Below, one piece after another: positions 41,713-51,801 of a stretch of DNA of 64,000 bases. The stretch's first letter is position 1, and every line of letters begins with the position of its first letter. Below the pieces are notes generated by a model, which saw nothing but the letters and a program-made list of their open reading frames with translations, made no database searches and had not been told where the DNA came from. Source of the DNA: Pseudoruegeria sp. SK021 (GTDB lineage: Bacteria; Pseudomonadota; Alphaproteobacteria; Rhodobacterales; Rhodobacteraceae); contig NZ_MTBG01000002.1 in the NCBI RefSeq assembly GCF_002119405.1, forward strand, positions 1 to 64,000. The letters run 5' to 3'. Made by a program: the position numbers and the translations under genes.

Positions 41713-43956
41713 ATGGCACCTAGTACCGAAAGCGAAAGCCGGAAACTGCTCAATCGGCTTCGCGATGCGATGGCCGATGGCGGTGCTGGTCAGGAACGTC
41801 TGGATCGGATCACCCATCTGATCGCAGATTCCATGGGCACCGAAGTCTGTTCGATTTATCTGTTTCGGGACAACGAAACCCTAGAGTTGTGCGCGACCGA
41901 AGGCTTGAATGCCGAGGCCGTTCACAAGACCCGCATGCGGCTTGGCGAAGGTCTGGTTGGCCGCGTCGCCCGCAACAGCCGGGCGATCAACACCGCGAAT
42001 GCCCCGCAGGAACCGGGGTTTCGGTTTATGCCCGAAACCGGCGAGGAAATATTCTCAAGCTTTCTAGGCGTGCCGATCCAGCGCCTAGGTCAGCGCATGG
42101 GGGTGTTGGTCGTCCAGTCCAAGGCAGCGCGCAGCTTTTCCGAGGATGAGATTTACGCGTTGGAAGTCGTGGCTATGGTGCTGGCCGAAATGACCGAACT
42201 CGGGGCGATCATCGGGGATTCTGATGTGCTGACCCCGCTCCACCGGCGGTCACAAACCTTTCGGGGGGGGATCGGACAAGAAGGCAACGCCGAGGGCCGG
42301 GTGTTCCTGCACGATCCGCGCGTCGTGGTGACCAACCCGATCGGAGACGATCCCGACGCCGAAATGGCCCGCCTTCGCGATGCGATCAAACAGTTGCGCA
42401 AGTCTGTCGACCAGATGCTTGCTGGCGAAGACGACGACGACAGCGACCATCTTCAGGTGCTGGAAACGTATCGGATGTTCGCCAATTCCAAAGGCTGGAT
42501 GCGCCGGATGGAGGCCGACATCGCCCGTGGCCTGTCAGCCGAAGCCGCCGTCGAGAAAGAACAATCCGAAGCCCAAGCCCGCCTGCGCAGCGTGCCCGAC
42601 GCCTATATCCGTGACCGGCTCGAAGACCTGAACGACCTGTCCAACCGCCTGTTGCGGATCCTGACCGGTCAAGGCAGCGAAACCGGCGCCGAACGTCCAC
42701 TGGACGCGATTCTGATTGCCCGCAATATCGGTCCCGGTGAGTTGCTGGAATACGGCCGCTCCCTCAAAGGAATTGTGCTGGAGCAAGGCTCCGTCGGCTC
42801 CCATGCTGCGATCATTGCTCGCGCTTGGGCCATTCCGTTGATCATTCACGCCGAAGGCATCACCACCGAAGCTTTGAACGGCGATCAAATATTGCTCGAT
42901 GGCGATGAGGGGGTGGTTCATCTGCGCCCCAGCGACTCGGTCACAACCGCCTTTCGCGATAAGCTGGCGATGCAAGCCAAGGCGCAAGAGCGGTACACCT
43001 GCATTCGGGATTTGCCCGCCGAAACCCTGTGCGGCACAACGATCCGGCTGGATATGAATGCCGGCTTGATGGCGGATTTGCCCAGTCTGATCGGATCGGG
43101 GGCTGCGGGGGTCGGTCTGTTTCGGACCGAGTTGCAGTTTTTGATCCGCAGCAAGGTGCCGCGCCGGGGCGATCTGGCCCGTCTTTATGCGCGCGTGATG
43201 GATGCCGCACAGGACCGCAGGGTGGTGTTTCGGACGCTGGATATCGGCTCGGACAAGGTTCTGCCGTATATGAAACGCCCGGACGAGCCCAATCCCGCCT
43301 TGGGGTGGCGGGCCATCCGAGTTGGCTTGGACAAGAAGGGCATCATGCGGATGCAACTTCAGGCGCTGATCCGCGCCGCGAACGGCCGCCCCCTGACCGT
43401 CATGTTCCCCTTCGTGGCACAATTCGAAGAATTCAGCCAAGCCCGGCAGATGTTGCTGGATGAAATGGAACGCGAAAAGCATCTCGGCCACGCCTTGCCG
43501 GCGAAGCTTGAAATCGGGGCAATGCTGGAGACCCCGTCTTTGGCCTTTGCCCCGCGCCAGTTTTTCGAACTGACCGATTTCATTTCCATCGGCGGCAACG
43601 ATCTGAAACAGTTTTTCTTCGCCGCCGACCGCGAAAACGAACAGGTTCGACGGCGCTACGACACCCTCAATGTCAGCTTCCTCAGCTTGATTGAAATGAT
43701 CGTAAAGCGCTGTGACGAGGTCGGAACGCCGCTGTCGTTCTGTGGCGAAGATGCCGGACGGCCCATCGAAGCCCTGTGTTTCGCCGCGATGGGACTGCGA
43801 TCTTTGTCGATGCGCCCGGCATCGGTCGGCCCGGTCAAGCATCTGTTGCGCAAATCGGATCTGACTCAAGTGCGGGAGGTGATTGAAACCGCCCGCGAAG
43901 AAGGCCAACAGACGGTACGCAAAGCGGTGCTGGAATGGCTGAAGGCGCAGTCCTGA
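41713..43956 (+). CDS. ptsP: Phosphoenolpyruvate-protein phosphotransferase PtsP (EI-Ntr)
   Basis: A 747-residue enzyme of the nitrogen-related phosphotransferase system. It transfers phosphate from phosphoenolpyruvate to NPr. Domains in order: GAF (about 15-160, SMGTEVCSIYLFRDNETLEL), the helical HPr-binding PEP-utilising N-domain (about 190-330), the phospho-His domain with GSVGSHAAIIARAWAIP (active His near residue 365), and the PEP-binding barrel (FRTLDIGSDKVLPYMKRPDE to SFCGEDAGRPIE). The GAF domain marks it as EI-Ntr rather than sugar EI. It follows lysC closely and converges with a GNAT gene. Confidence 0.95.
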   Translation: MAPSTESESRKLLNRLRDAMADGGAGQERLDRITHLIADSMGTEVCSIYLFRDNETLELCATEGLNAEAVHKTRMRLGEGLVGRVARNSRAINTANAPQEPGFRFMPETGEEIFSSFLGVPIQRLGQRMGVLVVQSKAARSFSEDEIYALEVVAMVLAEMTELGAIIGDSDVLTPLHRRSQTFRGGIGQEGNAEGRVFLHDPRVVVTNPIGDDPDAEMARLRDAIKQLRKSVDQMLAGEDDDDSDHLQVLETYRMFANSKGWMRRMEADIARGLSAEAAVEKEQSEAQARLRSVPDAYIRDRLEDLNDLSNRLLRILTGQGSETGAERPLDAILIARNIGPGELLEYGRSLKGIVLEQGSVGSHAAIIARAWAIPLIIHAEGITTEALNGDQILLDGDEGVVHLRPSDSVTTAFRDKLAMQAKAQERYTCIRDLPAETLCGTTIRLDMNAGLMADLPSLIGSGAAGVGLFRTELQFLIRSKVPRRGDLARLYARVMDAAQDRRVVFRTLDIGSDKVLPYMKRPDEPNPALGWRAIRVGLDKKGIMRMQLQALIRAANGRPLTVMFPFVAQFEEFSQARQMLLDEMEREKHLGHALPAKLEIGAMLETPSLAFAPRQFFELTDFISIGGNDLKQFFFAADRENEQVRRRYDTLNVSFLSLIEMIVKRCDEVGTPLSFCGEDAGRPIEALCFAAMGLRSLSMRPASVGPVKHLLRKSDLTQVREVIETAREEGQQTVRKAVLEWLKAQS

Positions 43957-43960
43957 CCGC

Positions 43961-44491
43961 TCAGCCCACCTGCGAATTGCACGGGGCGGCATAGGGCTGG
44001 GGTGGATCAATCGCCCGGGTCACATCGCCCTGTACCCCGTCCCACGCGCCGGGCACAAGCGCTTGGCCCAGCACCCGGTCCGGATTGGTCGGCGGCGGCA
44101 TCTCCACCCCGGCCAGCGGCATAAAGCCAAATCTTGAATAATAGGGCGGATCGCCGACCAACAAGATCCGGCTCCAGCCCAGATCGGTGGCCAAGCGCAG
44201 GCTTTCGCGGATCAAAAGGCCGCCAAGTCCCTCGCCTTGCCGGGTTGGGTGAACCGCGACAGGCCCAAGCAACAATGCCAAATCATGACCGATCCGAACC
44301 GGCCAATAGCGGATTGCGCCCGCCAAGATGCCGGCCTGATCGCGTGCGACCAGGGAAAGTTCAGGCACAGGTGCGACCCCATCCCGAAGCCGGTACGACG
44401 ACAGCGCCTCGCGCCCGGGGGCAAAGCACAGGTCATAAAGGGCCTCGACTTCCCAGAAGTCGTCCTGTGATTCACTCGAAAACCGATCCAA
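43961..44491 (-). CDS. GNAT family N-acetyltransferase
   Basis: A 176-residue acetyltransferase of the YhbS-like group. The acetyl-CoA pyrophosphate loop HPTRQGEGLGGLLIRESLRL (about residue 82-101) and the strand RILLVGDPPYYSRFGFMPLA are typical. The start is TTG at 44491 with no clear ribosome site; other starts are possible. The substrate is unknown. It is convergent with ptsP with a four-base gap. Confidence 0.85.
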   Translation of the reverse strand: MDRFSSESQDDFWEVEALYDLCFAPGREALSSYRLRDGVAPVPELSLVARDQAGILAGAIRYWPVRIGHDLALLLGPVAVHPTRQGEGLGGLLIRESLRLATDLGWSRILLVGDPPYYSRFGFMPLAGVEMPPPTNPDRVLGQALVPGAWDGVQGDVTRAIDPPQPYAAPCNSQVG

Positions 44492-44562
44492 CCGTCGCCG
44501 CCCCCAAACTTAGCACCGGATGCGGGGGCAAACGGCCTGCCCCTATGTGCTGCGGGCGTGTC

Positions 44563-45138
44563 CTATGCGGCTTTGCGCAAAGAGTCCACGACTGTACGAT
44601 ACCCGCCATCGTCTAGAAACGCGACTTCAGCGGCTGTCGACTTGCGACCGAGATCGATATTGCGATGCGGGAACCGCCCGAACCGCCGGATCACTTCCCG
44701 ATGGGCCCGGGCATGGATCAGCAGACCCTCTGTATTGGACATCCGCGCCTTATAAAGGCGCACCGACCGCTCCTGATCTTCAAGGCACTCGGAATGCATC
44801 AGCGGCGTGTACAAGAACTGCCGCGCCGGTTCGGCAATCCGCAGATCCCAGCCGCGGGCGATGGCCTTCTTGGCTTTGGCGCGGGCCTCAGGATCGGTTG
44901 CAAACGACTTTGCCGAGCCACGGAACATGTTGCGTGGAAATTGGTCCAACAGGATCAAAAGCGCCAAGACGCTGTCGGGCGTCGGCGTCCAGCCCGTGGG
45001 CACCCCGCCATGAACCGAGGTCCACAACGGTTCAAACCGCTCGCGAATGATTGCATCTACGGCATCGTCTGCACGATACCAGCCCTCTGGTCCGATCTCG
45101 TCGATCCAGAACGTCAGTAGGTCATTGGGGTCAGGCAT
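44563..45138 (-). CDS. DUF924 family protein
   Basis: A 191-residue helical protein of the DUF924 family. The typical segments are LLTFWIDEIGPEGWYRADDA, LALLILLDQFPRNMFRGSAK with AFATDPEA-like residues, and LYTPLMHSECLEDQERSVRL. The fold is TPR-like; function is unknown. The ATG at 45138 follows GGGAGG and is preferred over the more upstream in-frame start at 45297. It lies downstream of an MFS gene in the same direction, with an 88-base gap. Confidence 0.88.
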   Translation of the reverse strand: MPDPNDLLTFWIDEIGPEGWYRADDAVDAIIRERFEPLWTSVHGGVPTGWTPTPDSVLALLILLDQFPRNMFRGSAKSFATDPEARAKAKKAIARGWDLRIAEPARQFLYTPLMHSECLEDQERSVRLYKARMSNTEGLLIHARAHREVIRRFGRFPHRNIDLGRKSTAAEVAFLDDGGYRTVVDSLRKAA

Positions 45139-45226
45139 CGGTCCTCCCTTACCTGTTTCGGTCAGCGTTACATCGTCCCCAGACCCACAGTCGCAGACTG
45201 ATCTGGATCCGACAAGCGTCTGAAAT

Positions 45227-46492
45227 TTAACTCTGCTCTGGTGTTGCCCCGCTACCAGCCTCGGGGCCTTCCTGATAATAGTCCTGTGCCACCTCAAGCG
45301 TCACACGCGATGCGGTTGGCGGGATCGCAGCATAGTTGCCGGTACTTTCGACGCTGAGCGATGGCCGCTTGGTGGACCGGTACAGACCATAACCCGCCAA
45401 GACCGCCAGAACTGCGGCAGAGAAGGCAAAAAAGCCCGATGGACCAAAGGCCTCCAGCAGCCATCCGGTCGCCAACGGGCCGCCGATCGACCCCATCCCG
45501 GTGATGAACATCAAGCGACCCGACGCGGCCGACATGTCCTCAGGGTCGAGGTAGTCATTGGTATGCGCCAACAACAAAGAATAGAGCGGGCTGGACATGC
45601 CACCGATCAAAAAGGCGGCCAGCAGCAGAACGGGAAAAGAGCCTGCCAATATCCCGATACCGGCGCCGAGAGCACCGATTGCCGCTGCGGTAACAATCAG
45701 CTGGCGGCGCTCCATTCGGTCCGACAAAAAGCCGAACGGATATTGCAGCACCATGCCCCCGATATAAATCATCGCCACGAACAACGAAATCTCGCCAACA
45801 TCGAACCCGGCTTGGGTCCCATAGACCGCCGCCATGCCGAACATCGACGAATAGACCCCACCGACCAGAAAAATGCCGACGCATCCCAGCGGCGAGATCT
45901 GGAACAGATGTGCAAAGCTCATGGATTTCGACGTGCCGAAAATCGGCGTCGGGGCCACGGACAGCAGGATTGGTGCGAAGGCGATCGACACCAGCACCGA
46001 TGGAATGACGAACAGCACAAAGCCGGACGGATCAGCCGTCAATAGCAGCCCTTGGGCAAGAACGATGCCGGTGCTTTGCACGATCATATAAAGCGACAGT
46101 GCTTTGCCACGGTGTTCGTTACTGGCGGCGTTGTTCAACCAGCTTTCTGCGGTGACATAGACGCCAGAAAAGCAAAACCCGATCAGGAACCGCAGCACCA
46201 CCCACGCCCACGGATTTGCGGCGACCGGGAACAGGATCAGGATGGCCGAGATGAACGAGGCCAGCGCGGCAAACACCCGGACATGACCCACCCGGGCAAT
46301 CAGGTCCGGTGCAAAGCGCGAGCCGCCAAGGAATCCGGCGAAATAGGCCGACATTACCAACGACATTTCGAAGGTCGAAAAGGCCTCGATGGCGCCGCGG
46401 ATGCCCAGAAGACTGGCTTGTACGCCATTGCCGACCATCAACAACAGCACGCCCAAAAGCAGCGCCCAAGAGCGGGACAAGGTATCGAGCAT
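45227..46492 (-). CDS. MFS transporter (YcaD-like)
   Basis: A 421-residue protein with 12 hydrophobic segments in two six-helix halves. LLLGVLLLMVGNGVQASLLG begins helix 1. A loop between helices 2 and 3 has APDLIARVGHVRVFA, and the second-half equivalent is FLSDRMERRQLIVTAAAI, both fitting the MFS A-motif region. Overall similarity is to YcaD-type transporters of unknown substrate. The C-terminal 60 residues are hydrophilic. It is probably a small-molecule exporter or importer of the inner membrane. Confidence 0.88.
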   Translation of the reverse strand: MLDTLSRSWALLLGVLLLMVGNGVQASLLGIRGAIEAFSTFEMSLVMSAYFAGFLGGSRFAPDLIARVGHVRVFAALASFISAILILFPVAANPWAWVVLRFLIGFCFSGVYVTAESWLNNAASNEHRGKALSLYMIVQSTGIVLAQGLLLTADPSGFVLFVIPSVLVSIAFAPILLSVAPTPIFGTSKSMSFAHLFQISPLGCVGIFLVGGVYSSMFGMAAVYGTQAGFDVGEISLFVAMIYIGGMVLQYPFGFLSDRMERRQLIVTAAAIGALGAGIGILAGSFPVLLLAAFLIGGMSSPLYSLLLAHTNDYLDPEDMSAASGRLMFITGMGSIGGPLATGWLLEAFGPSGFFAFSAAVLAVLAGYGLYRSTKRPSLSVESTGNYAAIPPTASRVTLEVAQDYYQEGPEAGSGATPEQS

Positions 46493-46603
46493 GGCAAAGT
46501 TCCAGAATCGCGGCGAGGGTCGCGGGCTCCCTACGCCGTTCGATCCGGTCTGAAAACGTCAAATTCGGCTATTTGCCTAAAATTTCACCGCTTTGTGAAA
46601 ATG

Positions 46604-47680
46604 TCACAGGGCCGCGGTTGGTGGGTCCTTCGGAAACAGGATCGAGGCGTCTCCGTAGGAAAAAAACCGGTACTGCCGCTCTAGGGCATGGGCATAGATT
46701 TGCCGCACCCGATCCGTGCCCATCAGCGCGCTGACCAGCATCATCAGTGTTGATTTTGGCAAGTGAAAGTTGGTCATCAGGGCATCGCTGGCCCGAAAGG
46801 AAAACCCGGGATAAATGAAGATATCTGTCGGCCCGGACCACGGGGCCACCTGCCCGGTCTCGCGCGCAGCGGTTTCAATCAGGCGCAACGCCGTGGTCCC
46901 GACCGGAATGATCCGCCCACCAGCAGCCCGGGTTGCTGCGATCTCGGCTGCGGCCTGCGCGCTGACCTCGCCCCATTCCGAATGCATCTTGTGATTTCGG
47001 GGATCCTCGACCTTGACCGGCAAGAAGGTGCCAGCGCCCACATGCAACGTGACGTGGCTGAAGGTGACGCCGCGACGGGCCAATGCATCAAGCAAGTCCT
47101 GATCAAAATGCAGCGATGCGGTCGGCGCGGCCACGGCCCCGATATGGCGGGCAAACACGGTTTGATAATCGTCTTTATCCTGCGCATCGGCTGCACGTTT
47201 AGACGCGATATAAGGCGGCAACGGCATGGATCCCGTCGCATCCAGCAATTCGGTCAGCGCGTCACCTTCGGCAGACAGGGCCAAGTGCACCAACCCGCCG
47301 TCGCCCCGTCCGACGATTTTGGCCGAGAATTGATCATTAAAGACAATGTCTTCGCCATCGCGGATCTTACGCAACGGTTTGACCAGCGCCTGCCATGTGC
47401 CATCGCCCTGCGGATCAAGCAGGGTCACTTCGATCCGGGCCACCCCGGTGCCGTCCGCGCCAATCCGGTGGCGGGTTCCGCTCAACCGCGCGGGCAGAAC
47501 CTTGGTGTCATTCAGAACCAGCCGATCTCCCGGGCGCAGCACTTCGGGCAGATCAAACACATGGCGATCCTCGATCCCTGTGTCCGTGGCCACCAATAAG
47601 CGCGCGGAACTGCGCGGTTTGACGGGCCGGGTCGCGATCAATGCGTCCGGCAGATCGAAGTCGAAGTCATCCAAAGTCAT
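46604..47680 (-). CDS. queA: tRNA preQ1(34) S-adenosylmethionine ribosyltransferase-isomerase
   Basis: A 358-residue enzyme of queuosine formation that transfers ribose from S-adenosylmethionine to preQ1 in tRNA. Family motifs are [92 protein letters not shown] and SYGDASIL. Length is normal. It follows the large AsmA-like gene after four bases and probably shares its transcript. Confidence 0.96.
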   Translation of the reverse strand: MTLDDFDFDLPDALIATRPVKPRSSARLLVATDTGIEDRHVFDLPEVLRPGDRLVLNDTKVLPARLSGTRHRIGADGTGVARIEVTLLDPQGDGTWQALVKPLRKIRDGEDIVFNDQFSAKIVGRGDGGLVHLALSAEGDALTELLDATGSMPLPPYIASKRAADAQDKDDYQTVFARHIGAVAAPTASLHFDQDLLDALARRGVTFSHVTLHVGAGTFLPVKVEDPRNHKMHSEWGEVSAQAAAEIAATRAAGGRIIPVGTTALRLIETAARETGQVAPWSGPTDIFIYPGFSFRASDALMTNFHLPKSTLMMLVSALMGTDRVRQIYAHALERQYRFFSYGDASILFPKDPPTAAL

Positions 47681-47684
47681 GCCG

Positions 47685-50600
47685 TCAGTTCCCGCTTTCC
47701 GTTGCGCTACTTGAGATCGGCCTGCGGAAAATCTCGCGCAGGAACCCGGGCGTTAACATTGACAGCGGGTTGACCGCAACTTTGGGTTTCGCCATCGGCC
47801 CACGAAGAGTGTAGCTGACGCCTAGAAGCCCCTCGCCGCGGCGGGTCATAAACGACCCAAGCTGGTTCAGGAAATAGATCGGCGACACCACCCCTTGCAG
47901 ATCCACGGTCTTTCCCACCAGATCAACGGCGCCATCCATCGACAGTCCCAATGACGGCCCCTCCGCGCTGGCCGATTGGATTTTGATGCGCCCGGGTGCC
48001 ATATCGAAGTTTGACCTCACATCGGAAAAGGTGATGCCTTCCCCCGACATTTGCTCAATGGCGCCGACAACGCTGATCGCAGACAACAGCTCGGTGATGG
48101 TGGGCGATTCCCGCAGCGACGTGTGCTGAACCCGCAACGTGCCGTGATACATCCCCGCGCCCGGTTGCGGGTCCAAACGCAGATTTAAAGTGCCGCCTCT
48201 GGCATTGGCAAAGATACCCGCAGCTGCGAAAACTGCACCGGCATCGGCCGAGGTGATCTGGATCGCCCCGCCGGTTGCCGCCCCATCCACCCGCACGGCA
48301 ACCTGTGCCTTGCCATTGACCGCGGCGGTCAGATCACCGGCCCCACCAGCCGTCAACGCCCCGCGAACCCCGGTCAGTGCGATATCGTCACTAATGACCA
48401 GCCGATCCAGATCAAGCGTCACCGGCGGCCGCGCACCGGCCGCGCCCTTCGACTTTCCGAACGGCGCATAACGTAGGTCAACGGTGCCTGAGGTCAGGAC
48501 CACCGGCCCCGCTGAACCGCCAGTACCGGCCCCAACCCGTCCCGGCGCATCCAACCAGCGGCCGATCTGAAGGCGTTGAAAGCTTAGCGCCCCACCGCCC
48601 CCTGCCGTCCCGCCCTGGTCCTGCCCCGGCAGTTCCGCCGAGGCGGCCAACGTCAGGCCCGGCGTCCGCAGATCGATCTTGGAAAGGGAGGTCCGCGCTC
48701 CAAGCTGTCCTTCGACCCGCAAACTGCCACCCGATGTCCGCGAGGTTGCAATGCCCAATGACGGGATCGACAGGGCATTTCCGGTCAGATCGCCGGTCAA
48801 CTCCAGCATCGGGCGCGTGTTTGGTTGGCTGGTGATGACAGCCGTAATCCGCCCCGCACCGGACACGGCACCTTGCGGCAACGGCACCCGGAATTCCTTG
48901 ACCAGAGCCGCCGTCAACGGAGTCTTGACCGTGACCACCGATCCGGGTTGATCCGCCGCCGCAGGCCCGATTGCGCGGGCAAAATCAATGCTCAACGGAA
49001 GGTCGTTGAGGGTCACCGGCCCGGTCACCTGCACCCGTGTGGACGTGGCATCGATGGCAAGGACACCCGCCACCAAATCTTTGCCCGGAACAATCGTATC
49101 GTTAGTGAATCCGACAAGAGTTCCGGTGGCCGCGACGCCGATATCCTCGCCCTTGGTTCCGCGCTCTAGCGGGACGCGCAAGCGTGTGGTTAGCGCGATC
49201 GTGCCGGTGGCATCAGCGGGCGAAAATTGCCCGGTCGAGGTCTGTGGCGGCGCGCTTGGGTCGGCGAAAGTCGCGCCGCTGAGAAACCCCAGAACCGTGG
49301 CGCTTTCCCCCACCGCATCAAAGGAAATCTGCGCCTCTGTGTCCGGCACTCGAAGGTCTTCTATTTGCATCAATCCGTTGGTCAATTGGATGTCGCCGCC
49401 CTCGTCTGGGCCAAGGTTGGCGCTGTCCACCGCGATACTGAGCCGGTTATTGGTGATCTCTCCAAATCCCTGCCCGTTGCGCAGCGGTGGCATCCGGGTG
49501 ACGGGCTGAACCTCGGCGTCCTTGAAGCGGAAGGTCGCCCCCACGGTCGGATTACCGCTGTCGCGCGACCGCAACGCCACGTGCACATCGGTCAGCGTGC
49601 CGCGATGGATATTCTTGGTCAGCCAGCCGCGGGTGCCGGGCTTCAGCGCCGGCGGCCACAAGGCAAGCAGCGCCGCGCGGTCTGCCTCTTGCACCGACAG
49701 ATCAAGGGCATAGTGCTGCGGCGCCGTTGCAGTCTCCGGTGCAAGGCGCCCCATTGCCTCGATCCGCATGTCGCCCTGCAACAGCGACAAGGAACCCAGC
49801 GAAACCCGGCTGGAGGATCGGTCATATTGCGCATCGGCCCAAAGCCCGTCAAATCGCACTGGGTCTGGAAAAAGCGCAGGCTCGTGCAACTCTAGCCGCG
49901 ACAGCGCTACTTGTGCCAAGATCGGCCCGGACACCGGATCGTCGGGCGATGCAATCAATGTCAGATCGCCGCCAAAGGCAATCTTTTGACTGGCCAGATC
50001 GAGGTCGGTCAGATCAAGCCGGTCACGCGCCATATTCAGCGCAACATTGCCGCGCATCCAATCCACCGGCATCGGCTCAGCCATGCCCGGCAGGGCAATG
50101 GTCCCCTCGCCCACAGATACGGAGCCAGTCAATTCGTCCAAATTTCCGCCCGCTGTCATGGCTGCCCGAAGCGTCAGAGACACCGGGGCTGCAAGGCGCG
50201 ATAGCAGATCACTTAATGGTGACGGCCCGGCCAGCCCCGCCACTGAGGCAGGGACGATGCCGCGCATTGCCATCTCGGCGCGCGCCGCCCCGTCTGGCGC
50301 GTCACTGGTCAACGCCGCTGAAATCCGGCCGATGGTGGTCCCGTCTGACAGGCCCGCGATCTCGCCCATATCCAGATCAACCGTCAGTTCCGTCCCGGAC
50401 CGGCTGAGCCGCAAGGTGCCGCCGGTGGTCGAGACCGCAGTCTTGCGCCGCACGTCTTCGAAGCGAAAAGCCAAGTCATCGACGCCGATGGTGGCAATAC
50501 GCGCCATTGGCTCGTGGTCCAGCATCCGGCGCATTTGGCCGATCAAGTCAGACGCGGACACGGCCCCCCGTGCGACCGTCCGCTCCCCAAGGCGCACATT

Positions 50601-51020
50601 CAGACGGCCTTCGGCATCGCTTTGAACCGTCAGCGCCAGCCCCTCCAGCCGCAACGCCCGAATCATGGGCTCGCCCCGGATCAGCCTGCCCGCCGAGAGC
50701 ACCGCATCCAATCGGTCCAGCGCGACCGTCGGCTCCGTCCCGGGTTCGCCAAGCGTCACCCCAGACAAGGTCACCGCCGGTCGGAATCCGTCCCGCAAGC
50801 CGATACTAAGTTCCGCAATCTGGGCGGTCATGCCGGTGGGCAGCAGCATTTGGTCAAGGCGCGTTTCAAACTGTGTAATCACCACGCGCGGCATCCCCAA
50901 CGGCGCTCGATCCAGCCAAAAGACACCGGCACCGACCAGACCAAACCCGGCCACCAAAAGCCAGGCAGTCCACTGGAAAAGTCGCGCGCCACGGCCACGA
51001 TATTTGGAAGGTCGATCCAT
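47685..51020 (-). CDS. AsmA/YhdP-like envelope protein (DUF3971)
   Basis: A 1111-residue protein with one N-terminal membrane segment ([20 protein letters not shown] then FW) and a long periplasmic beta-rich region. The DUF3971 part (about 200-700) and the AsmA-like C-terminal region (about 880-1090, [20 protein letters not shown] to [20 protein letters not shown]) match YhdP, a bridge-like protein thought to carry phospholipids between membranes. Together with TamAB in this window it adds a second member of the same functional group. It is translated just ahead of queA. Confidence 0.85.
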   Translation of the reverse strand: MDRPSKYRGRGARLFQWTAWLLVAGFGLVGAGVFWLDRAPLGMPRVVITQFETRLDQMLLPTGMTAQIAELSIGLRDGFRPAVTLSGVTLGEPGTEPTVALDRLDAVLSAGRLIRGEPMIRALRLEGLALTVQSDAEGRLNVRLGERTVARGAVSASDLIGQMRRMLDHEPMARIATIGVDDLAFRFEDVRRKTAVSTTGGTLRLSRSGTELTVDLDMGEIAGLSDGTTIGRISAALTSDAPDGAARAEMAMRGIVPASVAGLAGPSPLSDLLSRLAAPVSLTLRAAMTAGGNLDELTGSVSVGEGTIALPGMAEPMPVDWMRGNVALNMARDRLDLTDLDLASQKIAFGGDLTLIASPDDPVSGPILAQVALSRLELHEPALFPDPVRFDGLWADAQYDRSSSRVSLGSLSLLQGDMRIEAMGRLAPETATAPQHYALDLSVQEADRAALLALWPPALKPGTRGWLTKNIHRGTLTDVHVALRSRDSGNPTVGATFRFKDAEVQPVTRMPPLRNGQGFGEITNNRLSIAVDSANLGPDEGGDIQLTNGLMQIEDLRVPDTEAQISFDAVGESATVLGFLSGATFADPSAPPQTSTGQFSPADATGTIALTTRLRVPLERGTKGEDIGVAATGTLVGFTNDTIVPGKDLVAGVLAIDATSTRVQVTGPVTLNDLPLSIDFARAIGPAAADQPGSVVTVKTPLTAALVKEFRVPLPQGAVSGAGRITAVITSQPNTRPMLELTGDLTGNALSIPSLGIATSRTSGGSLRVEGQLGARTSLSKIDLRTPGLTLAASAELPGQDQGGTAGGGGALSFQRLQIGRWLDAPGRVGAGTGGSAGPVVLTSGTVDLRYAPFGKSKGAAGARPPVTLDLDRLVISDDIALTGVRGALTAGGAGDLTAAVNGKAQVAVRVDGAATGGAIQITSADAGAVFAAAGIFANARGGTLNLRLDPQPGAGMYHGTLRVQHTSLRESPTITELLSAISVVGAIEQMSGEGITFSDVRSNFDMAPGRIKIQSASAEGPSLGLSMDGAVDLVGKTVDLQGVVSPIYFLNQLGSFMTRRGEGLLGVSYTLRGPMAKPKVAVNPLSMLTPGFLREIFRRPISSSATESGN

Positions 51021-51137
51021 GAGCTGACCCTATGCGCATCCCCAGCTGCCGACCAGTGCGGCCAGTGCGGCCAGTGCTGGACATTGGCCCAATCGCGCGA
51101 GACACAAGACTGCGACCCACCCATGAGGAGACAGCGC

Positions 51138-51599
51138 ATGATCGACATCGGCCAGACCGCCCCGGACTTCACCCTACCGCAGGATGAGGGCGACGACATC
51201 ACCTTGTCCGCTCTCCGACCCAAGCCGGTGGTTTTGTATTTTTACCCTCGGGACGACACCAGTGGATGCACAACAGAGGCCAAGGATTTTTCTGCATTGA
51301 GCGATAAATTTGCCGCCGCCGGTGCCGTTGTACTTGGCGTGTCGAAAGACAGCGTCGCAAAACATGGCAAGTTTCGCGCGAAGCACGACTTGCAGGTCAA
51401 ACTTTTGTCGGACGAACAGACAGAGATCTGCGAAGCCTATGGGGTCTGGGCCGAGAAGAAGATGTATGGAAAAACCTTCGACGGCATTGTGCGCACAACT
51501 GTCCTGATCGATGCCGTCGGCACCATCCGTCAGGTTTGGCGCAAAGTGAAAGTTCCGGGTCACGCTGAAGCAGTGCTAAAAGCGGTTCAGGCCCTGTAA
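51138..51599 (+). CDS. bcp: Thiol peroxidase, Bcp-type peroxiredoxin
   Basis: A 153-residue AhpC/TSA-family peroxiredoxin. The active site reads YFYPRDDTSGCTTEAKDF with the peroxidatic Cys in SGCTTEA. Most Bcp proteins have SGCTxEx-x-x-F, as here; no second Cys five residues on is present, so it is a 1-Cys or atypical member. It reduces hydroperoxides with thioredoxin. GGAGACAG precedes the ATG at 51138. It is divergent from the AsmA-like gene and ends at a terminator. Confidence 0.93.
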   Translation: MIDIGQTAPDFTLPQDEGDDITLSALRPKPVVLYFYPRDDTSGCTTEAKDFSALSDKFAAAGAVVLGVSKDSVAKHGKFRAKHDLQVKLLSDEQTEICEAYGVWAEKKMYGKTFDGIVRTTVLIDAVGTIRQVWRKVKVPGHAEAVLKAVQAL

Positions 51600-51636
51600 C
51601 CGCGCCGTCCGCGTCTCAAGTATCCGGATGCCATTT

Positions 51637-51659
51637 TCGGCGGAATTTCGCCGATTTTT
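51637..51659 (+). terminator. Intrinsic terminator after bcp
   Basis: A six-base stem TCGGCG/CGCCGA (51637-51642 and 51649-51654) with a six-base loop, followed by five T. It lies 38 bases after the bcp stop. Confidence 0.65.
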
Positions 51660-51801
51660 CGCCACTTTTACCCACGTTTTCCCCCTGCCCCGTCACATTC
51701 TTGCCTCGGGTTCGGTCCCGCGTTACTGATGTCGGAGGGATCAAATCCTTCCAAAGCAAGGCCGCAATAAACCGGCATTTCCGAGACAAGGACGGGGCAA
51801 C

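Noticed and set aside
42535-44010. 491-codon minus-strand open frame opposite ptsP
   Set aside because: Antisense shadow of a well-supported PtsP frame with strong motifs.
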